64,000 nt of DNA from Zantedeschia hybrid cultivar (lineage: Eukaryota > Streptophyta > Magnoliopsida > Alismatales > Araceae): positions 41,489,196 through 41,553,195 of the forward strand of contig JARZZO010000013.1 in NCBI GenBank assembly GCA_030544215.1. The letters are read 5' to 3'. This document shows positions 22,994 to 33,500 of this stretch, one piece after another. Position 1 is the stretch's first letter. Each line of letters opens with the position of its first letter. Made by a program: the position numbers and the translations under genes. Below the pieces are notes generated by a model. The model had not been told where the DNA came from, did no database searches, and saw only the letters and a list, made by a program, of their open reading frames with translations.

Positions 22994-25466
22994 TCAGTTC
23001 TCGGCTATCCCCTCCTCCACACCAACTGGGGTTCGGCCGGGAGATGGAGAGGGAGAATCGACGATCTGCACGGCCTCGGGCGGGGCGGCTTCGACAGGAG
23101 CCTCCTCGACCGGAGCGACTTCGTCGCCTTCCACCGAGGCCCGGGCCCTCTCGGCTGCAAGCCCCTTCCACCAGGACAAGAGCTCCGCGCCTTCCTCGTC
23201 CGTCGGTAGCGCGATCCCGGTCAAGTCCACGTTCGGACAAACCTTCTGGGCGGCAGCCAGCCCGATATCGAAGACCGAGGAGGCCGCTAGGAGCTGGGCC
23301 TGGATTATCTCCTCGGCATAGTCCGGGCCGGCCTTGTAGTCGGCCACGGCCGAATCCGCCGCCTCCTCCAGCTCCTGCTTCAGGGCCGACATCTCCTCGG
23401 CATGGCGACGATTTTCCGAAGCCCGCCGGGCGTCCTTGTCCTGGATCTGGGCCTTAAGGGACCGGTTCTCAGCCTGGGCCGCAGCAAGCTCCCGCTCGGC
23501 CTTCTCTTTCTCCCGCTCGGCCTTCGTCTTAGCCTCGGCAGAAGCGCGGGCCTCTGCTGCCCTCTCCTCCAACTGTGCCCGCATCCGGGCGTTCGTGGCT
23601 ACAAGCCCGTCAACGATGGGCTCGATATTAGGCTCCGCTGAAGGGCCCTCACCCGAACCTGCCGAGGCCGACGCCCTCTCGGCCTCCAGAAGTTTGTTTC
23701 GGAGCAGCTCCTGATGGTGAATCAGGACGCTGCCCGTAACCGCGGCCTGCGGACCGAAAGCAGACGAGGATCAGCAAAACTTGAAATAAGCTAAAGAAAA
23801 GCTAGATTGAAGCACACTAAGAAGCTTCTTACCTGGACCGCCAATCGAGCGCTGATCGTCGCCAGATCGATGACCGAGTGGTCCTTCAGCTCCGCAAAGG
23901 CCGAAGGGAGAGTGAGGCTGCGGAGTAGACGGAGGCACGTCTGAGAGTCCTCCATGCTCTCATCTCTGTAGATCCCCGGCTCGGGGACCCACAGCTCGCG
24001 CTCCTGTGCGCGAGGCGCCTGCGACCCGGCGCCTTCATACTCTGCCCCCGCCATCGCGGCCGAAGGAGAGTCGCCCCTCGGCGCCTCGGGGGATGCCAGC
24101 CTTGCAGCCCTTCGGGCCCCGGCAGTTCTCCTAACCAATGGGGTGGGCTCTGCCTCTTCGGGCTCCTTCGCCCGGGGCCGCTTCGACAATCGGCCGCCCC
24201 TTCGGGCGGCAGACTTAGTTTTTCGCTCCCTCTCGAGAGCGGCGGCGGCAGCACGGCCCTCGGAGGAGGCCGCAGTCATCGGAACCCCGGCTCGGGCCCT
24301 CGGGGCCACGGCGCCTCGTCCAGACCCGCCTGCCGCCTGCGGGGGTGATGGCTGACCTCGGCCGCGCTGCTAGGCTATCCGGCTGAGGAGGCCCTCGATC
24401 CCAGACATCGCTGCAAACAAGAGAAGAAGTGTTAGAAACAAATAACACGACGGCTGCAACTCAAAGCCGACTTACCCTCGGCCGAAGCTTCAGCAACCTC
24501 GTCGGCCGGAGGAGCTTCGGCCGGAGGAGCGGCCTCAGCGCTTCCTTCGCTGTCCTGCGGAGCCTCCCCGGGAGGAAGGTAGGGGAAAGCCCGCTCCGGA
24601 TCGCACCATGGGTCCGGCCATGCCCCGGCACCCACGAACAGCTCCAGCTTGCTTAAGAGCCCCCAGATATCGTATGGAGCCGCGGCCTCAATGTGGCCCA
24701 CGAGGGTGCTCTGGGTGGAATTCAGGACGGGAGGATCGGAAAGGCCTGCGGCCAGCGGTGCCCACTCGGTAGGGAAGGGCCACACGCTCTTCTCGTTCTC
24801 CGGCAGAGAAATGAGGATAAAATTCCTCTTCCAGCCGTGAATGGACGAGGGCTTCCCGGAAAAAATGTTTCGGCCGATACGAGGGACGAAGCAATACCAC
24901 TCGGATCTCCCCTGCCTTTGGATTTTGAAAAGGTAGCGGAAGATGTTGATGGAAGGAACAGTTCGCATGCGGGCAAACACAGCCAAAAAGGCATATACTG
25001 TGCGCCAAGAATTGGGAAAAAGTTGAGACGGGGCCAGCCCGTAGAAGCAAAGGAGGTTGACGACGAAGGTGGGGAGAGGAAGACGAAAGCCCGCCCAGAA
25101 GCTTTCTTCATAAATAGAAAAGGTACCCGGGCGAGGAGTATTGGCCCTGGTATTGGAGCCAGGCCGATATGGGGTCATCCATGAAGGAAGTTGATAATAA
25201 GAAGCGATGTAGCTAACCGCTTCATCCGAGAGGGCGCAGGCTGCTTCCGAAGCAGTCTCGGGACGACGACGTCCCGAGGCGGAAGCCTGACCCGGAGTGT
25301 GAACCTCCTCGGACCCCTCGGCGCCGGAGGCCTCGGCCTCTCCGGACATCGCAGAAGTGAGGGAGTCCAGAGTAAGAGGGGATGACAGAGAAGACTTGGG
25401 GGAATGAGATGGAGTATACTCCTCGTCCGAAGGAGTAATCTCGCTTGAAAGAGAGCTGCGGACCAT
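22994..25466 (-). pseudogene. Antisense gene (aORF) of element 1, three exons
   Basis: Minus-strand gene with ATG at 25466. I infer exons 25466-24476, 24410-23833 and 23746-22994. Both introns are short (65 and 86 nt) with clean GTAAG donors and pyrimidine-tract/CAG acceptors, and the phases match. The joined length is about 773 residues. Exon 1 holds a hydrophobic/aromatic domain (for example LPLPTFVVNLLCFYGLAPSQ) like the plant 'putative gypsy-type transposon' family (Pfam Transposase_28), known from antisense ORFs of Tat elements. Exon 2 is basic and Arg/Ala-rich. Exon 3 is a long Ala/Glu/Lys coiled coil (for example AEREKEKAERELAAAQAENR). One in-frame TAG in exon 2 (24370-24372) breaks it. 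Its role is unknown; despite the Pfam name it is not a demonstrated transposase. Confidence 0.75.
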
Positions 25467-25726
25467 AAGGTCGCGAGGGTGAAGAAAGGAGATCGAAGCT
25501 TACTCTCAAAGAGGAAAGGATCTCTCCTGGATCAAGCGCGGCCTCTCAAGCCACTAAACTCCACCAGCAAGCGCACCGAGAGGTGGAGATCTTCCCGCGA
25601 TGGCCAGCAAGCTCGGACGACGCCTTCAGAGAGCTAGTCTTTCGCCGGAGAGGAGGGAGAGCTCGGGTGATCGCAGAGCAACGCAGGCGCAGGAGCAAGA
25701 AGAAGAACAGTGCTCTGCGAGGGGTT

Positions 25727-25738
25727 CCTATTTATAGG
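25727..25738 (-). promoter_or_regulatory. TATA box of the antisense gene
   Basis: The minus strand reads CCTATAAATAGG, a textbook plant TATA box, about 265 nt upstream of the antisense ATG. That leaves room for a ~230-nt 5' leader. It supports independent transcription of the minus-strand gene from inside the element. Confidence 0.65.
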
Positions 25739-26331
25739 CTCCGTCCGAAGCACCTTTCGCCGAAGCCAACGACTGAGATCTTCCCCGTCGTCTCGTCGCT
25801 CCTCTCGGATGCCCGCCGCGTGTACCGTCCTTCGGCAATGATGACGGACGGACTCCGGGACTTGAAGCAGAACGATCAACCGCCGAAAGCGCTCCGACCC
25901 TTCGGCTGATCACTCGGATGCCCGCTACGTGTCCCGATCCGCGTGCCGGAGAAGGGAGCGGCGGCAATACGAGCAGGGCCTCGGGCAGAGGGCCGAGGCG
26001 ATCCGCGACCCGCGAGCGGTCAGGATCTTTTTGTGCTTTTAAAGGAGCGGCCGGATGTGCGACGCGTGTCCCGTGCTTCTTCGCGAAGCGACGCCCGTCC
26101 CGTCCATTTAATGAAGCCTGACACAAGTCAGAGGGCTCGGCTCTTCGCCCTCAGAAGCAAAGGCCTTCGTCGCCATCCCGAATGAAGACGAAGCAGCTAA
26201 TTGACCCTCGGCCGACCGAGGGCACTCTCTTCTCAAGAAAAAGAACAGAAAGCTTCGGGTAAAACACCTGATTACACTATTTCTCAGCAAGCTTCGGGCT
26301 ATACTCTCGCCATCTCAGAACTGAGGAAGAC
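25739..26331. other. Non-coding part of element 1 upstream of the antisense promoter
   Basis: GC-rich DNA with recurring CTTCGGC/GATGCCCGC phrases, probably holding the upstream promoter of the antisense gene. No gene seen. Confidence 0.4.
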
Positions 26332-26343
26332 AAGAGTGGGGGG
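26332..26343 (+). other. Polypurine tract of element 1
   Basis: AAGAGTGGGGGG, ending a few bases before the 3' LTR, is the expected plus-strand primer site for reverse transcription. Confidence 0.7.
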
Positions 26344-26348
26344 CTATG

Positions 26349-27264
26349 TGATGAGGCAGAATCCGATTCGGCCCATTAAAACAAGTCCAAACCCAGTTCA
26401 GCCCAGCAGCAGCAGTAGAAGGCCTTCAGAGAGCCTTCGGCCCATCAGCGGCCCAACAGCCCTCGGCCCGTAAGCGGCACCGTTGCTCCCGGCCCAACAG
26501 GCTTCAGCCCGTCAGCGGCCCACCAGTCTACGGCCCGGGAGCAGCGCGACAGCCCTAGGCCCAGCAGGCTTCGGCCCATCAGCGGCCCAACCCCCTTCGG
26601 TCCGATAGCCGAGTCCGGCCCACTCCGGTGGAGGACTGGGCACTATGGCGGTTTACCAGTAAGCCTGGACATAGTCCTATATCGGCTATCACTGTTAACC
26701 ATCCTCTATCCTCCGCTATAAATACACCGCTATTTATTGCCAAAGGGATGTTCTCTTGTGCCTCCGAGACCCTCAAGGACTACAGTCCAAATAGCATTAA
26801 AGCTACCCTTTGCCTTCTGAATCGAATCCTCTTCAGGAGCTAACTTGACCGTCGGAGGGGGTTCCTTAGGGCCGAAGCCCGGGACTCCTGCTGACCGGTT
26901 TTCTTCTTCTTTCCCTCATGCAGGGGCTCGGTTCGAATCATCGCCGACCTTTCCGAGTCGGTCTCGGCCGCCGACCTCGGACTCCTCTCCCTGGTCTCGA
27001 CGCCGTGCGCCGGCTGCCCCGCGACCGGAGGAGACTCGGTTTCGCGCCGCCCCTTCGTCTACCGAAGGAGCTTCGGCCCCGACCTCCCGAAGACAAGCCA
27101 GCTTCCGACCGAGCGGCTCTCGGCCTCGGACCTTCGGCTTCGCCTCTGCCTCCTTCGCCTTCCGGATCCCCGTCGGGCCTCTAAACACCGATCCGACCCA
27201 GCTCCGGATCCATTACTTCGGATTCCAGCTTCGGAATCCGGTCGTGATAGCTTCGGCTACATCA
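26349..27264 (+). repeat. 3' LTR of element 1
   Basis: 916 bp, colinear with the 5' LTR. Differences include a small insertion near position 30 and scattered transitions. It is followed directly by GTTAC (27265-27269). Its TATA box is at 26717-26724. Confidence 0.95.
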
Positions 27265-27269
27265 GTTAC

Positions 27270-29200
27270 TATTCACTTTCGATAAATTTTATTTTGAAAA
27301 TTGAAAAAGCCAAACCTACAAGATTTTAACTTATGTAAATTCTTGCAACTTATGAACTTTGAATTATGAAATCTAATTTATCTATTCGTCTAAATCTATA
27401 CACCATAAAATTACAAAAGTTTAATTTACTTTTGTTAAATTGTCAAGATATATTATTGCCGTTAGATATGAGAGAGATCCATCTAATAAGTTCAATTTTT
27501 TTACTTTGTAAAATAATATGTAAGATATATGATAATTCAGAAACGAAAACAAATTAGTAGATACGGAAGCAATTGTTTTCATTTTTAACTCCTATAATTA
27601 TCAAAGATCTATTTTTATTTTCTGTAACTTAACAAGTAGCCTTTAATGGATTTCCCTATCCATTGATAGAAACAAGATGGGTAATAAAACCTCAGGTATC
27701 CATTTACAGTCCTACTTCAGACTCATCAGATATTATAAACAAGTAATCAAATTAAGTCGACATTTGATCTCATCTGAATCACCTTATCTAGTTTTTGAAG
27801 GTAATTTAGGTTCTCTGATTTAAATAAGGGTAGTACACAACACTAATGTGTTTCTAGCACAGCACATGGTAAAATAAGCAACAAAAGAAGGGCCACCAAA
27901 TTGGTCAACAAGAAGAGTTAACGAGTTTGGATGCTAGATCCTCTTATCTAGGGAGACTGTGGCTCCTAAGACGTCTATTCACACATAGGTTATAAGGATA
28001 AATTTATTTCTTTTTTTTATTGTTATCTTTTATTGTAAAATGATCATTTCATTTTTTGCGATTTGTCAATGCAGAGGATCTAGTATCATAAGTTTGGGGG
28101 CAGTAACAAGGCTGGAAGGTTCAAGTTACCGAGCACTCAAATAACCAAATGATGCAAATACAACAATGTCAAAGCATATTGAGGCACGCTGTCAAGGCTG
28201 CAGCCAAGAGGGGAGAAGGAAGAGAGGAAGATTACGGGGGAAATCTGAAGAGTAGGCGAGCATGTTAGATCTATATTAAGATATTTAAATTGAGATCTTT
28301 TATTCCATTTTCTCTGTAACTTCTGTATTTTATTCAATTTTATTAGTCTATAATTCTTAAAATTTAGAAACAATTTTTTTTAAAAATGTAAAAATATAGA
28401 CGGTCTCAATTAATTAGAACTGATGTTATATGGCACAAAAAAATCTGGCTGAGAAAGGTTCTCGTATGGATAAAAAGAGAAATATAAAATTTTAGTATGT
28501 AAAATATCTTTCATAGTTATAATGTAAAAGTTAAAGTGTATAATATAAAATGAATTAATCTATTAAGATACATATATATATTAAAAATATGTGATCAAAT
28601 CATGATTTATGCAGAAAAAATATGTTTGAGATAGAAAATATGATTAAGTTATAATTTTTGTAGACAATTACAGACTTATAAATCAGCTCAATCATTAAAG
28701 TTATAATAACCTAAAAATAATAGATCTCAACGTCCCTGACATCAATTGAGGTGACTCCCAACTCTAATCATCAAACAAAATTTGACAGCCAATGCGATCA
28801 TCCAAATGGCCTAGTCTCATGAAGAGTTAGGACTTTTAAAATTAGTCTCTCTAATCTAAATTTAGAAAAAAAGTCTTATAACTTATGTATTTAGTAAAAA
28901 CTTCATATAGTTTCACTTTCATTTGAAAAAAAAAACTCTAGTAAGAATTGAAAAAGTCTCTAAACATTTTGAAATATTAAAAAATAATAATAAAAAAGAT
29001 CTTTTCTAAACAATAGTGAAATTAGAAACTTTTAAAAAGAGTTTTTGCCTAAATTAAAGATTAGAGGAACTAAAAACGTAAAAAGAAACTTTCAGAACAT
29101 GTAATTAGGCTCGGTACGGAGGGTGCCCTGGTTTCCAAGTCACTCGAGTGCTCCTAGCGTTCTTTATCGTCACGCTTAATTAGGGAATTCCACACGGAAC
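27270..29200. other. Intergenic DNA, no gene supported
   Basis: AT-rich sequence between element 1 and the VAMP727-like gene. Reading frames at 27366-27557 and 28137-28373 are short and show no family features. The last part is presumably the VAMP727 promoter. Confidence 0.5.
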
Positions 29201-29209
29201 TATATATAT
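29201..29209 (+). promoter_or_regulatory. Candidate TATA box of VAMP727-like gene
   Basis: TATATATAT in the context GAACTATATATATCGCTGC, about 55-60 bp before a CT-rich leader (29261-29296). Placement and composition suit a plant core promoter. The transcription start is not determined. Confidence 0.5.
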
Positions 29210-29234
29210 CGCTGCTCCCGTCAGCAGTCACCGT

Positions 29235-30558
29235 GAGAACACAGCACCGGTAATAGCGTTCCCTCTCTCTCTCTCTCCCTCTCTCCCTCTCTCTCTTAGC
29301 GACGAAGAAACTGGGTTAGGGCTTCGAAGGTTTCCTCCCCCTGCTCCTTCGCGTCTTCTGCATCAGGAACCTCCGGGTAATTTTTCATGTTTGGCCAACG
29401 ATTTGCTTGATTTGTCATGAAATCTTTCCTTCTGTTCTTGACAACTGCTTCACGGCCTCTTTTTTTTTTTTTCCATTTTTTGTGATTCCCGGAATTTTCG
29501 TTTACAGTGGGTTGAACTTCGAATTCTGCTGTGCAGTGCATGCTCGGCCTTTAAATCTTGTTTTCTTTCACGATCTTTGTCTCTGAAGAGGTTAATCTTT
29601 GTCCCTATCGCGCTGCTGCCTTGATCTGGTAATGGTTCGCCCAGAGATCAGGCTACCTATTGATCTGACTTATAGCTCGCCTCTTTTCTTCATCTGATGC
29701 TGTTATTTAGTTTTAGTTGGTCTTGCTTCGATTCTTCACCGCCAATCGTTTTCGATTTTTGTGCAATTCAGCGCCATCGATCGATGTAATTGTTCGTGTC
29801 TAGATAGTCTCATTTGGGGGTTTAAATGTCATTCGCGTTAAGTATTGTTGCTATGTACGGTGGATCTCCAGTGTGATTTGGCACGAAACCCTATTCACGA
29901 GTGGATCCAGTTGGAATTTTGTGGATCTGATCTATAATTTAAGCAACACTTGTGTATATTGTTGGGTAGTGGACCAATGAATTGGTTTGTCTCGTTTTAG
30001 ATTGATTTCTGTATGATTTGTGGTGCCCCAGATTGCTGAGGAGTCACTGCTATAGTCGAAATTGCTTTCTGTGGCATCCAAGGCAGCCTGCTTCTTAGGG
30101 AGTGTACGTAATCTCTTTCCTGAACAATTCCTGGGAGTTGAGATGCGGTTGGACACTTGTTGGCAGGATGCTGCATTGTAATGTATTCATGCAATAATGA
30201 TAGATGACTTTTTTGTACCATATGTTAAGACAAAAGAAGGGGGTTCAATTTTATTTCCATCTAAGTGTCTTCTTCATGTTCTTCCAAAACGAGTGTCTTG
30301 TTTACATTAGTTTATGTAGGAGAAGTCCTCTGTCCATTGGCTCTTGGAATACTTATTATAGTCATTCTTGTGTATTTTTATCATAGTGACATCATTATAT
30401 GAAAGATTCAGGGCTTTTCTCAGGCTATGCTCTTTTGATATGTTGCCATAACAGAAAGCTTATTGCTGCCGCTGGATTCTGCTTATGTTAGACTGGTATT
30501 TGTTGCATATGAGCAGGTTTCTGGAGAATCGTAGCAATTTCTCATCTATACGAGAGCC
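29235..30558 (+). other. 5' untranslated region of VAMP727-like gene with leader intron
   Basis: CT-rich leader sequence is followed by a likely intron from a GTAATT donor at 29377 to a GAGCAG acceptor ending 30516. Another 42 nt of leader precede the ATG at 30559. A leader intron is inferred because the first kilobase lacks coding sequence yet ends in a good acceptor. The antisense frames at 29296-29541 and 29932-30221 are not supported. Confidence 0.5.
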
Positions 30559-33500
30559 ATGAGTAAACAGCCTCTGGTATACAGCTTCGTTGCAAAGGGC
30601 ACAGTTGTGCTCGCAGAGCACACATCATTTTCTGGGAATTTCAGCACAATAGCTATCCAATGCCTACAGAAGCTGCCATCAAATAGCAACAAATTCACTT
30701 ACTCTTGTGATGGTCATACTTTCAACTTTCTTGTGGACACTGGATTTGGTATTGATCTTGGTCTGAGGTCACAAATTGTTCTTAAGTAGTGATATTTTTT
30801 CCCTTTTCTGATTGTTTTTCTCTCTCTGTGTCTCTTAGTTTTTCTTGTTGTAGCTGATGAAGCAACTGGGAGGAGTATACCCTTTGTATTTTTGGAGCGA
30901 GTTAAAGATGATTTTATGCAACGTTATGGGGCAAGCATCAATGCAGGAGGTGCTCATCCACTTGCTGATGAAGAGGATGATGATCTATTTGAAGATAGAT
31001 TCAGTATTGCCTATAATCTTGATAGGGAATTTGGGTATGTGTGGTTGATGATGTTTTTGCTGATTTTGAAGAATATATGATCTATATTTTTGAATCTAGC
31101 TAATTGTTAGCTTAAAACTACATAAAACTACATTAACAGCCTCTGGAATTAGTCCATCAAGATCTTAGGCTGATCCAATAATGCTCTACTATGATGGCTA
31201 ACATGTTTTGAATGTTCTTGGTGCAGACCAAGGCTAAAGGAGCATATGAACTATTGCGTGAGTCACCCTGAAGAGATGAGTAGACTATCTAAATTGAAGG
31301 CTCAGATTACAGAGGTCAAAGGAATAATGATGGACAACATTGAGAAGGTGCACATTTTCTTCTCATGGCACCCAAAAAAAAACATCTTTTTGCTTGTATT
31401 GTTCAGAGCAATAAGTTTGATATGGGTTATCTTTGAATAGACTAGTATTCTTTGACAAAATTCATTGTTACTCAGATATGTTTAATGGTAGATAAGTTCA
31501 TGAACATGTGTAATTTGCTATTTTATGTGGCCTCATACTGTTGGAATCTACGATATGAAGGAAACAGACATGGATGTCAAGTGTCGACATGGACACACGT
31601 CTCAGACGTGGTAAATTATTAAAATAAGAAATGAGGATGTGAAAATAATATAATTAAATATATGTAATATTAAAAAAAATTAATGAGATTCTTAGACTAT
31701 ATATCAAGCTATTAAATAAGCTATCTAAAATTTGAAGGAGCATTCAAGATTTTAGGCATAAATATAGCATATGTAAATTTTTTATAAAAATTGTTAAAAA
31801 ATGTTTAAACATAATTACTCATTCTAAGATGGGCCCAACTAAGGAGACAAATGAACTAAGAGTACTTATCTCACGGTGTCTTCCCCGTTATCTCTTTCCC
31901 CAAAGGAAAGGCAGGGCTGTAAGGATTAGGGTATTTTTACAAATTTACCATGGGTAGTTAATGAGGTGTTTAAAGAAGGAAATCTACCAAACGCTCCCAT
32001 GTCAGTGCAGTACAAGAGAAGAGGAAAGTTTATCTGTAACAGGTTTCAAGAGAAGAGGTGTCTGGTTGCAATGGAATGGGAGAAGAAAAAGAAGTGTGGC
32101 GATGCAAGTCTGGAGAAGAAACAGCAATGCTGTTTTTTGTGTTGTGTCAACACGAGTCGCCATGTGTGTCTGTGTTGACTTGTGTAGACACGGTTCTGGG
32201 GGGCATTCATATCGTGTCTCCCAAATCAAAGGTTTGGAATGATGCTTTTCAATATAAGCATTTTGTGGTGGACCTTGTGTATTATACATTTTTTGGATGC
32301 TTATCTCACTTTTATGTTGCATTTTGTGCTGGACCTTGTGTATTGTCTATTTGTTTGTTGCTCATTATTTGGCATCATAAACTCATTCTATCTCATGCAC
32401 CGAATATATTATGCATAGTGGGTGCTGTACAAAAGCAGATCCCAGAAACAATTGGAAATTTGTGTTTGTTAGTATATACATTTTCTTGTCGTATATACAT
32501 CTTTTCTTATTTGCAAGCTTGGTGCCTTGGTGGCTTATGCATATTTCTTTTTTTGGAAGGTGGCTTATGCATATTTCTTTTTTTGGAAGGTGGCTTATGC
32601 ATATTTCTACCTAGACATTTATTTGAACAGAGATGAATTTTCAGTGCCCTGAATTTAAGATACTGGAAACAAGATTTAATCATCATGACTTGGACACAAT
32701 CTACTTTGCCATTAAAGAAGCACTTTAAGAGAAATGAATAAAGGTCGGAAAATGGTACAGTAACCTAACACCACTTTTTGACACGCTTAGGTGGCAATCA
32801 TCTATTAGAGGAAAGTGTTATTGCTCCACAGCTTTGAATGTTCTACCTTCTAAATTTGTTGTTCCATTTTAGGTTTTGTTTAGGTTTATTGAATATATTT
32901 TCTTAAACAATCCATGGTGACATTTTTCTCCTTGCGTTTCCTAGATTTTGACAATATAGAAATTGCACTCACTTTTGGGTGTATTTTTTTATCATGGCAT
33001 TCATATCCGACAATTCTCTATGGTTGCTACTGATGTAGCGAAACAGTTTTCTATTAATTTTAGCTTATCATCGATGTTGATCATTGTGTGGTTTCCTTTG
33101 GGCTATTTCCCTCATGCAGGATTCTTTTGTCCGCTCCTCTCTGTGTGTGCGTGCGTGCGTGAGTGCGTGCGTGCGCGTATAGCACAACATGTATGTGTAC
33201 CAATACACAGCTTATCTTAGGCTGTGTGATTTCATTCTATAACTAAAGAATTGATTAGGAGGCTGGAGCCTCGAGAACTATTAAGGGATTGCTTTTATAT
33301 GGGCACCGGAGGGAAAACATTAGACTCATGGGATGGGCCTCAACAATGAATATTTGTGGTTCATTTCAGAGGTTTTTTGTCATCTACCTCATGACAATTT
33401 AATTGTATCAACTTTCAATTCTGTTACTTTGCCTTATTCATCGCTCAAGATTGGTTGTTCTTGCTTGATAATTTTTTAGAGTAGGTATCTCTATCTGCTT

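Larger units (their letters stand above)
15669..27264 (+). mobile_element. Element 1: complete Tat-lineage Ty3/gypsy retrotransposon with antisense gene
   Basis: An 11,596-bp element with LTRs of 903 and 916 bp, a primer-binding site, gag-pro-RT-RNaseH-RNaseH-INT on the plus strand, a tandem array, an antisense gene, a polypurine tract and a GTTAC target duplication. The Tat lineage is shown by the second RNase H domain between RT/RH and integrase, and by the extra antisense gene with a plant 'gypsy-type transposon' domain, as known from Grande/RIRE2-type elements. By my hand count the LTRs differ at roughly 27 sites, mostly transitions, plus one small insertion (~3%). The sense coding region carries at least four frameshifts and three stops, so the copy is dead as an autonomous element. 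It is much more GC-rich than its surroundings. Confidence 0.95.
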
